Source: Rivihabitans pingtungensis
GTDB taxonomy: Bacteria; Pseudomonadota; Gammaproteobacteria; Burkholderiales; Aquaspirillaceae
Direction: 5' to 3'
DNA: 64,000 nt
NCBI RefSeq assembly: GCF_003201855.1
Contig: NZ_QJKI01000002.1
Location: 1 to 64,000 of the forward strand
Shown: positions 19,749 to 30,173 of the stretch, piece after piece
How the letters are laid out: the number at the start of each line of letters is the position of its first letter
Numbering within the stretch: the first letter of the stretch is position 1
Notes under the pieces: model-generated
The model's input: the letters and a program-made list of their open reading frames with translations, nothing else
Database searches by the model: none
What the model was told of the DNA's origin: nothing
Made by a program: the position numbers and the translations under genes

Positions 19749-20594
19749 ATGTCACTTCCCACCTTCGCCAGCGCATGCTCCGATAGCCAGTACAACCACA
19801 TGGTGCAAGGGCGTGATGGCATTTTTTTGTTCAATCAGAACGACATATATATTGGCCAGTCACTTTCTTACTATGGGGAGTTCTCTCATCTGGAAATGCG
19901 CATGCTGCGCCAATTGTGCGGCGAGGGCGATGTGGTGATGGAGGTGGGCGCCAATATCGGCAGTCACACTGTCGGCCTGGCCAGGCACGTGGGCCCAAGC
20001 GGGCGGCTGCTGGCTTTTGAACCTCAGCGACTGGTGTTTCAAACCTTGTGCGCCAATGTGGCGCTCAATAGCCTGACTCAGGTGGACTGTTATTGGGCAG
20101 GCGTCGGCGCGCAAACGGGTTATCTCACCGTGCCTGAGCTTGATCCGGAGCAAGAAGACAACTTCGGCGGCGTATCCTTGCTGGATGGTATGGAAGGCCG
20201 CCATGTGCCCTGCATGACGCTGGATGATTTTTCCGGCGCACCGCATGTTGAGCTGATCAAGATCGACGTGGAGGGCATGGAACTGGATGTGCTGGCGGGT
20301 GGGCAACACTTGCTCAATAAATTTAGCCCGCACCTTTATGTCGAAAACGACCGGCCAGAGATGGCGCAAGCCTTGATGCGCTGGCTACATCAGCACGGCT
20401 ACCGGATGTTCTGGCACTTTCCGCCGCTATTCAACCCCGACAATCACTTTGGCCGCGCTGATAATATGTTTGGCTCTTTGGTGTCGGCCAATATGGTGTG
20501 TGTGCATCACAGCCGCCCCTTGCCCGCCGCTGTGGCGGGGCTTGAGCCGGCAACGGATTTTACCTGGCACCCGATTCTGGGTCGGTTGCCTTGA
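19749..20594 (+). CDS. FkbM family methyltransferase
   Basis: A 281-residue SAM-dependent methyltransferase. The glycine-rich SAM site is VVMEVGANIGSHTVGLA (residues ~57-73), followed by LLAFEPQRLVFQTLCANVALN. The FkbM C-terminal motif is LIKIDVEGMELDVLAGG. Such enzymes usually O-methylate sugars or polyketide/peptide products, but no glycan or biosynthetic cluster is adjacent, so the substrate is open. The start at 19749 follows GGAGAGAAG. Confidence 0.88.
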   Translation: MSLPTFASACSDSQYNHMVQGRDGIFLFNQNDIYIGQSLSYYGEFSHLEMRMLRQLCGEGDVVMEVGANIGSHTVGLARHVGPSGRLLAFEPQRLVFQTLCANVALNSLTQVDCYWAGVGAQTGYLTVPELDPEQEDNFGGVSLLDGMEGRHVPCMTLDDFSGAPHVELIKIDVEGMELDVLAGGQHLLNKFSPHLYVENDRPEMAQALMRWLHQHGYRMFWHFPPLFNPDNHFGRADNMFGSLVSANMVCVHHSRPLPAAVAGLEPATDFTWHPILGRLP

Positions 20595-20679
20595 CAGCCC
20601 TGGCTGTCGCCCATGCTAGAATCCCCGCTGCATTCCACGGCCGGCGTTGCCGGCCTGATCTTCTGGGAAAGAACCACTG

Positions 20680-20883
20680 ATGATTCAGATTGTCCTCAAT
20701 GGCGAGGCCAAAACCCTGCCGGCGGCGATGACGTGCGCTGGCTTGATTGCCCATTTGTCGCTGACCGGCAAGCGCGTGGCGATTGAGCGCAACGGCGATA
20801 TCGTGCCGAAAAGCCGCCACGACCAAGAATGGCTGGCCGATGGCGATCGGCTGGAGTTGGTGGTGGCGGTGGGTGGCGGCTAA
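20680..20883 (+). CDS. thiS: Sulfur carrier protein ThiS
   Basis: A 67-residue ubiquitin-fold carrier ending in the required Gly-Gly (VAVGGG). Adenylation and thiocarboxylation of that Gly feed sulfur to ThiG for thiazole synthesis in thiamine biosynthesis. MIQIVLNGEAKTL is the typical start. thiG follows on the same strand, but 243 bp away, separated by an inserted repeat element. thiO and thiF-like genes are not in the window. Confidence 0.93.
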   Translation: MIQIVLNGEAKTLPAAMTCAGLIAHLSLTGKRVAIERNGDIVPKSRHDQEWLADGDRLELVVAVGGG

Positions 20884-20908
20884 GTGTCGCGCCAAGCCCG
20901 CTGCCTAG

Positions 20909-21062
20909 TAGCCAGTCTCCATGATCTGAACCGACGGGCCGGCGCGTAGACCGCAGTACGCTGTAGGCACGCCTGGATTCCCGCCTGCGCGGGAATGACT
21001 CGGTGTCGCGGCGAGGGGTTCGTCGTAGCGCATGAACCCTCGTGCTTCAAGGTGACTGGCTA
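20909..21062 (+). repeat. Repeat family B (MITE-like) with a dRS3-type core
   Basis: 154 bp bounded by perfect 9-bp inverted ends, TAGCCAGTC at 20909 and GACTGGCTA at 21054. Inside are ATGATCTGAACCGA, a dRS3-type palindrome ATTCCC-GCCTGCGC-GGGAAT at 20977-20996, and GCGAGGGGTTCGTCGT. A longer relative is at 50785-51034. It sits between thiS and thiG. Confidence 0.85.
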
Positions 21063-21126
21063 TAGCCGCCGCCCGACTTTATCTGCCTGAATTCTGTGTG
21101 CTGAACTGCATTACAAAGGACGCTCC

Positions 21127-21918
21127 ATGCAAGATCCGCTTATCATCGCCGGCCGCGAATATGGTTCGCGCCTGTTGGTTGGCACCGGCAAATACCGTGA
21201 CTTTGCCCAAACCGCCGAAGCGCTGGACGCTTCTGGCGCCGAAATCGTCACCGTGGCGATTCGCCGGGTGAACCTGGGTCAAAACCCGGACGAGCCCAAC
21301 CTGCTCGACGCGCTGCCCAAGGGCCGCTACACCCTGCTGCCCAACACCGCCGGCTGCTACACCGCCGACGACGCCGTGCGCACCCTGCGCCTGGCGCGTG
21401 AGCTGTTGGACGACCATCGCCTGGTCAAGCTGGAAGTGCTGGGCGACCCGACTTCGCTGTTTCCGCACGTCACCGAAACGCTGAAAGCCGCCGAAACGCT
21501 GGTGAAAGAAGGCTTTGACGTGATGGTGTACACCTCGGACGACCCCATCGTCGCCCGCCAGCTGGAAGACATCGGCTGCTGCGCCATCATGCCGCTGGCC
21601 AGCCTGATCGGCTCGGGCATGGGCATTCTCAACCCGTGGAACCTGCAACTGATTCTGGAGCAAAGCAAGGTGCCGGTGCTGGTGGATGCCGGTGTGGGCA
21701 CTGCCAGCGATGCCGCCATCGCCATGGAGCTGGGCTGCCAGGGCGTGTTGATGAACACCGCCATTGCCGGCGCGCAAGACCCGATTCGCATGGCCCACGC
21801 CATGCGCCTGGGCGTGCAAGCCGGCCGCGAGGCCTATCTGGCCGGGCGCATGCCGAAAAAGCTCTACCACGGCAGCCCCAGCTCGCCGAGCGCCGGGCTG
21901 ATTACCTCCTGCAAATAA
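21127..21918 (+). CDS. thiG: Thiazole synthase ThiG
   Basis: A 263-residue TIM barrel that condenses DXP, dehydroglycine and ThiS thiocarboxylate into the thiamine thiazole. The N-terminus ([22 protein letters not shown]), the VKLEVLGD block holding the Schiff-base lysine region, and the phosphate-binding end ([21 protein letters not shown]) are standard. The ATG follows AAAGGACGCTCC. It was probably once closer to thiS before the family B element arrived. Nothing gene-like was seen in 21919-22155 after it, only GC-rich DNA that may include decayed repeats. Confidence 0.95.
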   Translation: MQDPLIIAGREYGSRLLVGTGKYRDFAQTAEALDASGAEIVTVAIRRVNLGQNPDEPNLLDALPKGRYTLLPNTAGCYTADDAVRTLRLARELLDDHRLVKLEVLGDPTSLFPHVTETLKAAETLVKEGFDVMVYTSDDPIVARQLEDIGCCAIMPLASLIGSGMGILNPWNLQLILEQSKVPVLVDAGVGTASDAAIAMELGCQGVLMNTAIAGAQDPIRMAHAMRLGVQAGREAYLAGRMPKKLYHGSPSSPSAGLITSCK

Positions 21919-22155
21919 GCTTCGCGGCGATGCGGGCGGCTTGGCTTGCCCGCGCTGTTCGCTGCGTTTTACTGGCCATTCGCGCGCCCGCTCATGCCGT
22001 CACCGTCGCCAAGGCGATCATGGCCAGCGTGCGCTGGCCGTGGGGCGCAGTGCGGGTAAGCTCGGCGGACACGATGCGCGCCCGCCTATCCTTTCTGTCA
22101 CTGTCGCCTTACCGCGACAGCCCTTGTTGTCGCCCCCTTCAGCGCATCCATCTGT

Positions 22156-22184
22156 TTTACAAAGCCGGCTTGCTGGTTTACACT
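22156..22184 (+). promoter_or_regulatory. rpsU promoter
   Basis: TTTACA at 22156-22161 and TACACT at 22179-22184 with a 17-bp spacer. An AT-rich leader follows before the rpsU ATG at 22243. It would drive rpsU and possibly the downstream macromolecular synthesis genes. Confidence 0.6.
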
Positions 22185-22242
22185 CTTTGGCTCAGTGTTG
22201 TATTTTTTAATTTAGATAAATCTTAAGGATTGGTGATTTTTC

Positions 22243-22455
22243 ATGCCCAGCATTCGCGTGAAAGAGAATGAGCCGTTCGAAGTGGCCATGCGCCGTTTCA
22301 AGCGCTCTGTTGAGAAAACTGGCCTGCTGACCGAGCTGCGCGCCCGCGAGTTCTACGAGAAGCCGACCGCCGAGCGCAAGCGCAAGCTCGCCGCTGCCGT
22401 CAAGCGCCACTACAAGCGCCTGCGCAGCCAGACCCTGCCGCCGAAGCTGTACTGA
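22243..22455 (+). CDS. rpsU: 30S ribosomal protein S21
   Basis: A 70-residue S21, complete: [21 protein letters not shown] through the basic tail [17 protein letters not shown]. It is the first gene of the classic rpsU-(yqeY)-dnaG-rpoD cluster. A terminator-like hairpin and two family A repeats separate it from yqeY. Confidence 0.98.
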   Translation: MPSIRVKENEPFEVAMRRFKRSVEKTGLLTELRAREFYEKPTAERKRKLAAAVKRHYKRLRSQTLPPKLY

Positions 22456-22493
22456 TCTCGACAGATCGTTCGACTGCTCAGTCGCGACTGCAC

Positions 22494-22522
22494 GAAACCG
22501 CGAGCGCAAGCTTCGCGGTTTC
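22494..22522 (+). terminator. Hairpin after rpsU (partial terminator)
   Basis: GAAACCGCGA and TCGCGGTTTC form a 10-bp stem around GCGCAAGCT. The following TCTATTTC is a weak U-tract, so it may be a leaky terminator that lowers dnaG/rpoD transcription relative to rpsU. Confidence 0.6.
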
Positions 22523-22586
22523 TCTATTTCTGGCCTGGCGTTTGCACGGCCTTGCTTTTGCCCGTTTAGCGTCACCAACCAAACTT

Positions 22587-22695
22587 AGAGCCGCTAACAA
22601 AACCCCCTGGCGTTGTTGTGTGACCTTGCCGTACTGCTTGCACTGTCTGCACACGCCTAGCCAGGGCCGCTGCGCTGGGTTTTGTGAGCGACTCT
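22587..22695 (+). repeat. Palindromic repeat family A copy
   Basis: It starts AGAGCCGCTAACAAAAC and ends GGGTTTTGTGAGCGACTCT, with the family centre GTTGTTGTGTGACCTTGCCGTACTGC. A shorter fragment resembling its CCTGGCG part lies just before (22525-22560). Confidence 0.85.
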
Positions 22696-22781
22696 CAGCG
22701 TCACGCGCCTGACGAGATGCCCGACCGCAGACTGCACACACAGTCGGGCAAGCACGCCAGGCAGGTTTTGTTAGCGACTCT
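22696..22781 (+). repeat. Palindromic repeat family A, tandem diverged copy
   Basis: It directly follows the previous copy. The right half is well kept (CGCCAGGCAGGTTTTGTTAGCGACTCT), while the left half is diverged. It ends 38 bp before yqeY. Confidence 0.65.
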
Positions 22782-22819
22782 TTGGCCGCCCGCCCGGCCC
22801 TGACATTCTGGAGCATCTC

Positions 22820-23266
22820 ATGAGCCTGAAAGCCCGCATCAACGATGATATGAAAGCCGCCATGAAGGCGCGCGAGGCCGAGCGTCTGGCCACCATCCGC
22901 CTGCTGCTGGCGGCCATGAAGCAAAAAGAAGTGGACGAGCGCATCGAGCTGGACGACGCCGCCATCATTGCCGTGGTGGACAAAATGCTCAAGCAGCGCC
23001 GGGATTCGGTGACGCAATACGAAGCCGCCAACCGCCAGGATCTGGCCGATCGCGAGCGCTTTGAAATGACCGTGCTGGCCGACTACCTGCCGCAGCCGCT
23101 GACTGACGCCGAAATCGACGCGCTGATCGAAGCCGCCGTGGCCAGCACCGGCGCGGCCGGCCTGCCGGACATGGGCAAGGTGATGGGCGCAGTCAAAAGC
23201 CAGATGGCCGGCCGCGCCGACATGGCGGCGGTGTCTGCCCGCATCAAGGCGCGGCTGACGCGCTGA
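22820..23266 (+). CDS. yqeY: YqeY/GatB-domain protein
   Basis: A 148-residue YqeY family protein (MSLKARINDDMKAAMKARE start; YLPQPLTDAEIDALI in the middle; GAVKSQMAGRADMAAVSARIK end). It resembles the C-terminal helical tail of GatB. A role near tRNA-dependent amidation has been suggested but not shown. It sits between rpsU and dnaG, 19 bp before dnaG, as in many betaproteobacteria. Confidence 0.92.
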   Translation: MSLKARINDDMKAAMKAREAERLATIRLLLAAMKQKEVDERIELDDAAIIAVVDKMLKQRRDSVTQYEAANRQDLADRERFEMTVLADYLPQPLTDAEIDALIEAAVASTGAAGLPDMGKVMGAVKSQMAGRADMAAVSARIKARLTR

Positions 23267-23285
23267 CGCCAGCCAGGGCGGCGCG

Positions 23286-25043
23286 ATGATTCCGCAGGAT
23301 TTCATTGACCAATTACTGACCCGCGTTGACATTGTTGACGTGGTGGAGCGCTACGTTCCGCTGAAAAAGGCCGGCCAGAACTACATGGCCTGCTGCCCGT
23401 TCCACAAAGAAAAAAGCCCGTCGTTCTCGGTAAGCCCCAGCAAGCAGTTTTACCACTGCTTTGGCTGCGGCGCACACGGCAACGCCATCCGCTTTGTGAT
23501 GGAGCACGCCGGGCTGGGCTTTATCGACGCGGTGAACGAGCTGGCCGCGTCAGTGGGCATGTCCGTGCCGCAGGCGCCGGCCTCGCCGCAGCAGCAACAG
23601 GCGGCGCGCCAGCGACCCAGCCTGCTGGAGTGCATGGGCCAGGCGGCGCGCTTTTACAAGCAGTCGCTCAAGCGCTCGCCCGAGGCGATTGCCTACCTGA
23701 AAAAACGCGGGCTGACCGGCGAAATCGCCGCGCGCTTTGCCCTGGGCTATGCGCCGGACGGCTGGACGCCGCTGCAACAGGCGTTTGACGACTATCTGGA
23801 CGACAATCTGGTGGAGTGCGGCCTGGTGCTGCGCCACGACGATGGCCGCCGTTACGACCGCTTTCGTCATCGCATCATATTTCCGATCCGCTCCAGCCGT
23901 GGCGACATCATTGGCTTTGGCGGGCGGGTGCTGGATCAGGGCGAGCCAAAATACCTGAACTCGCCGGAAACCCCGCTGTTTGAAAAGGGCCGCGAGCTGT
24001 ACGGCCTGTACGAAGCGCGCCAGGGCATCCGCGACGCTGGCCGCGTGCTGGTGGTGGAAGGTTATATGGACGTGGTGGCGCTGGCGCAATACGGCATTGA
24101 CTACGCCGTGGCCGCGCTGGGCACCGCCACCACGCCCACCCATGTGCAAAAACTTCTGCGCCAGGCTGACCATGTGTTCTATTGTTTTGATGGGGACGCC
24201 GCGGGTCAGCGCGCTGCGTGGCGCGCGCTGGAAAACAGCCTGGAAGCGCTGGTGGATGGCAAGGCGCTGCACTTTTTGTTTTTGCCCAGCGAGCACGACC
24301 CGGACAGCTATGTGCGCGAGTTTGGCCGCGACGCATTTGAACAAGCCTTAACCCGCGACAGCCTGCCGCTGTCCGCCTACCTGGTAAACGAGCTGACCCG
24401 GCGGGTGGATATGCAATCGCAGGAAGGTCGCGCCGAGCTGGTGAAGCTGGCCACGCCCTTGCTGGCCAAAGTGGGCGCCCCGACCCTGGGCGTGATGTTG
24501 CGCCGGCGGGTGGCTGAGCTCGCGCAGATCGACCTGAACGAGCTGGACCGCCTGACCGGGCGCACGCCGCGCTTTGGCAAAAAAACCCATCCGCGCGGCG
24601 GCGCGCGCGGCCCCCGGCATGATCCCTCGCTGGTGCGCCGGCTGATTCGCTGGCTGGCGCTCAACCCGGCGCTGGCCGCGCAGGTGCAGCTGGACATCGA
24701 TCCAGCCGAATGCGGGCCGGAACTGCAAGCGCTGCTGGCGCTGGCGCTGTTGATTCAGTCCGAAGCCACGCCGCCCAGCCCGGCGCAGCTGGAAGAACGC
24801 CTGCGCGACACCGAACTGGGCGAACGCTTGCGCCCCCTGCTGGTCCAAGCCTGGCAGGACGGCGACCTGGCCGACGCCTTGCCGCAAGAGGTCAGCGACG
24901 CTTCACGACGGCTGGCGGACAATATCCGTCACGCCCAACTGGAGCGGCTGACCGAAAAAGAACGTCATCAGGGCCTGACGGATGAAGAAAAACGTCGCCT
25001 GCTTGAACTGCTCAGGATGTCAGCCGGCCCAAGTCGGTCTTGA
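23286..25043 (+). CDS. dnaG: DNA primase
   Basis: A 585-residue primase. The N-terminal zinc ribbon is Cys37, His40, Cys58, Cys61 (CPFH ... CFGCG). The TOPRIM catalytic core has VVEGYMDVVAL and CFDGDAAGQRAAWRA. The C-terminal helicase-binding domain ends in LTDEEKRRLLELLRM. Length and order are normal. It is expressed with yqeY, and a separate rpoD promoter lies at its 3' end. Confidence 0.97.
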   Translation: MIPQDFIDQLLTRVDIVDVVERYVPLKKAGQNYMACCPFHKEKSPSFSVSPSKQFYHCFGCGAHGNAIRFVMEHAGLGFIDAVNELAASVGMSVPQAPASPQQQQAARQRPSLLECMGQAARFYKQSLKRSPEAIAYLKKRGLTGEIAARFALGYAPDGWTPLQQAFDDYLDDNLVECGLVLRHDDGRRYDRFRHRIIFPIRSSRGDIIGFGGRVLDQGEPKYLNSPETPLFEKGRELYGLYEARQGIRDAGRVLVVEGYMDVVALAQYGIDYAVAALGTATTPTHVQKLLRQADHVFYCFDGDAAGQRAAWRALENSLEALVDGKALHFLFLPSEHDPDSYVREFGRDAFEQALTRDSLPLSAYLVNELTRRVDMQSQEGRAELVKLATPLLAKVGAPTLGVMLRRRVAELAQIDLNELDRLTGRTPRFGKKTHPRGGARGPRHDPSLVRRLIRWLALNPALAAQVQLDIDPAECGPELQALLALALLIQSEATPPSPAQLEERLRDTELGERLRPLLVQAWQDGDLADALPQEVSDASRRLADNIRHAQLERLTEKERHQGLTDEEKRRLLELLRMSAGPSRS

Positions 25044-25047
25044 TTTG

Positions 25048-25056
25048 TGTTATAAT
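25048..25056 (+). promoter_or_regulatory. Extended -10 promoter of rpoD
   Basis: TGTTATAAT (extended -10: TG, one base, TATAAT) lies 4-12 bp after the dnaG stop and about 40 bp before the rpoD ATG. No good -35 was found at the right distance, which the extended -10 may offset. Confidence 0.55.
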
Positions 25057-25094
25057 TTTCTGATTTTTCAGCTCGATTTTTCCAGGACGCAATA

Positions 25095-27029
<1,935 letters not shown>

Positions 27030-27047
27030 TTCCGGCGCTTCCTGTCA

Positions 27048-27079
27048 CCCCCGATGCCGCTTGCGCCATCGGGGGTTTT
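27048..27079 (+). terminator. rpoD terminator
   Basis: CCCCCGATG and CATCGGGGG with a GC-rich loop (27048-27075), followed by TTTT. Confidence 0.9.
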
Positions 27080-27128
27080 GCTTTTGTGGCGGCCGCTGAC
27101 CGCCGCCCCTCACCCGAGACCCCACTCC

Positions 27129-28322
27129 ATGACCGCCGCCCCGCAACGCAGTCACTTTGCCCTGGCGCTGATGCTGGCCGCCCTGGCCACCCTCGGGCCG
27201 TTTTCCATCGACACCTTTTTGCCGGCCATGCCCACCATCGCCCGCGCGCTGGGCGCCTCGCCGGTGGCCATGCAACAGGCGCTGACCGTCTATCTGTTTT
27301 GCTACGGCCTGATGATGCTGTGGCACGGCGGGATTTCTGACGCGCTGGGGCGCAAGCCGGTGATTGTCGCCTCCACCCTGGTGTTTACCCTGGCCTCGCT
27401 GGGCTGCGCGCTGGCGCAAACCCTGCCGCAGCTCTTGCTGTTTCGCGCCCTGCAAGGCCTATCCGGCGGCGCCGGCTTGATTGTTGGCCGCGCGGTGATC
27501 CGCGACACCCTGGACGGCCCGGCCGCGCAAAAGCTGATGTCGCACGTCACCATGCTGTTTTCCCTGTCGCCGGCCATCGCCCCGGTGATTGGCGGCTGGC
27601 TGTTTGGCGCGTTTGGCTGGCACTCGATTTTTATCTTCATGGCGCTGATCGGCGCCGCGCTCACCCTGGCCGCCTGGCTGTTTCTGCACGAAAGCCACCC
27701 CAGCCACGCCCGCCAGCCGCTGCAAGCGCACGCCCTGCTGGCCAATTACCGCCTGGTGGCCGGCCAGCGCGAATTCCGCCTGCTCGCCGTGGCGGTGGCG
27801 TGCAATTTCAGCGGGTTTTTTCTGTACATCCCCTCCGCCCCGGTGTTCCTGATGCGCCATCTGGGGCTGAACGAACAGCAATTCATCTACCTGTTTGGCC
27901 CGGCGGTGTGCGGCATCATGCTGGGCGCGTTTCTCTCCGGCCGCCTGGCCGGCCGCCGCAGCCCGCGCGAAATCGTCTCGCTGGGCTACAGCCTGATGGC
28001 CATCGCCGCCGTCAGCAACCTGCTGTACAACCTGTGGCTGCCGCCCGCCCTGCCCTGGAGCGTGCTGCCGCTGGCCTGCTACACCGTTGGCATGTCGCTG
28101 GTCGCCCCCACCGTCACCCTCTTCCTGATGGACTGCTTCCCCAGTCTGCGCGGCGCCACCTCCTCACTGCAAGGCTTCACCCAGACACTGTTCTCCAGCC
28201 TGGTGGCCGGGGTGATCTCGCCCCTGCTGTGGGATTCCCCGCTTACCCTGGCGCTGGGCATGTGCGGGTTTCTGGCGTGCGGGTATGGGTTGCTGTGGCG
28301 GGTGCGGCGGGGGCGGGCGTGA
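27129..28322 (+). CDS. Bcr/CflA family drug-resistance MFS transporter
   Basis: A 397-residue, 12-helix major facilitator of the Bcr/CflA group (H+-driven drug or sulfonamide/bicyclomycin-type export in characterised members). Motifs include GPFSIDTFLPAMPTIA in helix 1, the loop 2-3 motif GGISDALGRKPVI, and the antiporter motif C region LLFRALQGLSGGAGLIVGRAVIRD. The ATG at 27129 was chosen because helix 1 begins soon after; the upstream open frame is within the rpoD terminator. The actual substrate is not predictable. Confidence 0.9.
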   Translation: MTAAPQRSHFALALMLAALATLGPFSIDTFLPAMPTIARALGASPVAMQQALTVYLFCYGLMMLWHGGISDALGRKPVIVASTLVFTLASLGCALAQTLPQLLLFRALQGLSGGAGLIVGRAVIRDTLDGPAAQKLMSHVTMLFSLSPAIAPVIGGWLFGAFGWHSIFIFMALIGAALTLAAWLFLHESHPSHARQPLQAHALLANYRLVAGQREFRLLAVAVACNFSGFFLYIPSAPVFLMRHLGLNEQQFIYLFGPAVCGIMLGAFLSGRLAGRRSPREIVSLGYSLMAIAAVSNLLYNLWLPPALPWSVLPLACYTVGMSLVAPTVTLFLMDCFPSLRGATSSLQGFTQTLFSSLVAGVISPLLWDSPLTLALGMCGFLACGYGLLWRVRRGRA

Positions 28323-28333
28323 ACCTGTAGACA

Positions 28334-28365
28334 GGCAAAAAAACACCCCCGCTGTCGCGGGGGTG
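28334..28365 (-). terminator. Terminator of the acyl-CoA synthetase gene (minus strand)
   Basis: CACCCCCGC and GCGGGGGTG flank TGTC (28344-28365). On the minus strand the stem is followed by TTTTTTT, so it ends leftward transcription from 30104 and may also stop the convergent MFS gene. Confidence 0.85.
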
Positions 28366-28445
28366 CAGGCCATGCGGAAGCGCCCGCTCCAACATGGGGG
28401 TAAGCCGGCCGACGGGGACGGCGGGCCGGCAACCCAAGGAGGCTG

Positions 28446-30104
28446 TTAGCCCTGGCTTTGCTGAACAAACTGCTCGCGCAGCGCGCGTTTGTTCAGCTTG
28501 CCCACGCTGGTGCGCGCCAGCGCATCGACAAAGCGGATGTGCTCGGGCACCGCCCAGCGCGAGATATGGCCTTGCTCGGCAAAGTCGCGCAGATGGGCGC
28601 GCAGCTCGTCGGCGCTGGCTTGCTGCTCGGGCTTGAGCACCACCAGCGCCAGCGGGCGTTCGCCCCATTTGGCGTCGGGGATGGCGATCACCGCGCATTC
28701 GCTGACCGCCGGGTGGCGGGTGAGCAGGGATTCCAGCTCCAGCGAGGAAATCCACTCGCCGCCGGTTTTGATCACGTCTTTCAGGCGGTCGGTGATTTGC
28801 AGCACGCCGCGCTCGTCCATCATGCCGATGTCGTTGGTGTGCAAATAGCCGCCGGCCCACAGCTCGTCCGAGGCGGCCGGGTTGTGCAGATAGCCCTGGG
28901 TGAGCCAGGGCGCGCGCGCCACCACTTCGCCGGTGCGGCTGCCGTTGTGCGGCAGGTCGGCCATGTTGTCATCGACAATGCGCAGGTCCACCAGCGGGAT
29001 GGCCTGGCCGGTTTTGATGCGCAGCGGAATTTGCGCAGCGGCGTCCTGCGTCAGTTGCTCGCGGGTCAGGCGGGACAAGCTCATGATCGGGCAGGTTTCC
29101 GACATGCCGTAGCCGACAAACACATCCATGCCGCGCGCCAGCGCAGTGTGCGCCAGCCCTTCGGTGAGCGCCGAGCCGCCGATGACCATTTTCAGGCCGG
29201 TCAGATCAATCTCCTTGGCGCGCGGGTGGGTGAGCAGCATGTGCAAAATGGTGGGCACGCACTGCGAGAAGGTGACTTTTTCTTGTGCGATCAGGTTCAG
29301 CAGGCTCTCGGGCAGGTAGCGGCCGGGGTAAACCTGCTTGATGCCCAGCAGGGTGGCGATATACGGAATGCCCCAGGCGTGCACATGGAACATCGGCGTA
29401 ATCGGCATGTACACGTCTTCGCGGTGCAGGCGGCCATGCTCAGGGTTGCTGGCCAGGCCCAGCGCGGCGGACAGGGTGTGCAGCACCAGTTGGCGATGGC
29501 TGAAAAACACCCCCTTGGGCAGGCCGGTGGTGCCGGTGGTGTAAAAGGTGGTGGCGCGGGTGTGCTCGTCAAAGTCGGGGAAATCAAACTGCGCCGGGCT
29601 GGCGGCCAACAGCGCTTCGTATTCGCCGGCCATGCCCAGCGCGGCGGCGTCCTGCGGCGCGCCGTCGTTGAGCAGGATGACGTGTTCCACCGATTCCAGC
29701 TGGGCGCGGATGTCGTTGAACACCGGCAGGAATTCGGCATTCACCAGCAGCACCTTGGGCCGGGCGTGGTTCATGGTGTAGATGATCTGGTCTTCCGACA
29801 GGCGCACATTCACATTGAACAGCACGCTGCCCATCATCGGCACGGCAAAATAGCTTTCCAGGTAGCGATGGCTGTCCCAGTCCATCACCGCCACGGTGTC
29901 GCCCATGCCCACGCCCAGCGTGGTCAGCGCCTGGGCCAGCCGCTGCACCCGCTGGTAAAAGTCGGCATAGGTGTAGCGAAAGCGGTCGGCGTAGACAATT
30001 TCTTGCTGGCTGGCCTGGGTGAGCGTGGTGTGCAGCAGCTGCTTGATCAGCAGCGGATAGCCATAGGCCTGGGCGGCGGCGTGGGCGGCGATGGTGAAGC
30101 TCAT
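28446..30104 (-). CDS. Fatty-acyl-CoA synthetase (AMP-forming, medium/long-chain type)
   Basis: A 552-residue member of the ANL adenylating superfamily that activates carboxylic acids, most likely fatty acids, to CoA thioesters. The P-loop is FYTTGTTGLPKGVFFSHR (around residue 187). Other motifs are VGYGMSETCP, the hinge region TNDIGMMDERGVLQITDRLKDVIKTGG and the C-terminal lysine region TSVGKLNKRALRE. It resembles AlkK-type medium-chain ligases. The ATG follows AGAGGAGATTGAC. The porin gene is 69 bp upstream on the same strand, with a GC-rich palindrome between them. The pair may form one transcript for uptake and activation of a hydrophobic acid. Confidence 0.9.
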   Translation of the reverse strand: MSFTIAAHAAAQAYGYPLLIKQLLHTTLTQASQQEIVYADRFRYTYADFYQRVQRLAQALTTLGVGMGDTVAVMDWDSHRYLESYFAVPMMGSVLFNVNVRLSEDQIIYTMNHARPKVLLVNAEFLPVFNDIRAQLESVEHVILLNDGAPQDAAALGMAGEYEALLAASPAQFDFPDFDEHTRATTFYTTGTTGLPKGVFFSHRQLVLHTLSAALGLASNPEHGRLHREDVYMPITPMFHVHAWGIPYIATLLGIKQVYPGRYLPESLLNLIAQEKVTFSQCVPTILHMLLTHPRAKEIDLTGLKMVIGGSALTEGLAHTALARGMDVFVGYGMSETCPIMSLSRLTREQLTQDAAAQIPLRIKTGQAIPLVDLRIVDDNMADLPHNGSRTGEVVARAPWLTQGYLHNPAASDELWAGGYLHTNDIGMMDERGVLQITDRLKDVIKTGGEWISSLELESLLTRHPAVSECAVIAIPDAKWGERPLALVVLKPEQQASADELRAHLRDFAEQGHISRWAVPEHIRFVDALARTSVGKLNKRALREQFVQQSQG

Positions 30105-30128
30105 GTCAATCTCCTCTGGTGTTGTTGG

Positions 30129-30146
30129 CCGGCGGCGCGCCGCCGG
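30129..30146. repeat. 18-bp perfect palindrome between porin and acyl-CoA synthetase genes
   Basis: CCGGCGGCGCGCCGCCGG, self-complementary over 18 bp. Neither side has a convincing U-run in the minus direction, so it is more likely an mRNA hairpin that protects or tunes the two messages than a full terminator. Confidence 0.6.
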
Positions 30147-30173
30147 TTTGTTTGTTGTGGGGGTGAATGGCGC

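Noticed and set aside
22494..22781. Small RNA gene between rpsU and yqeY
   Set aside because: The structure is explained by the rpsU hairpin and two family A repeats; no independent promoter was seen.
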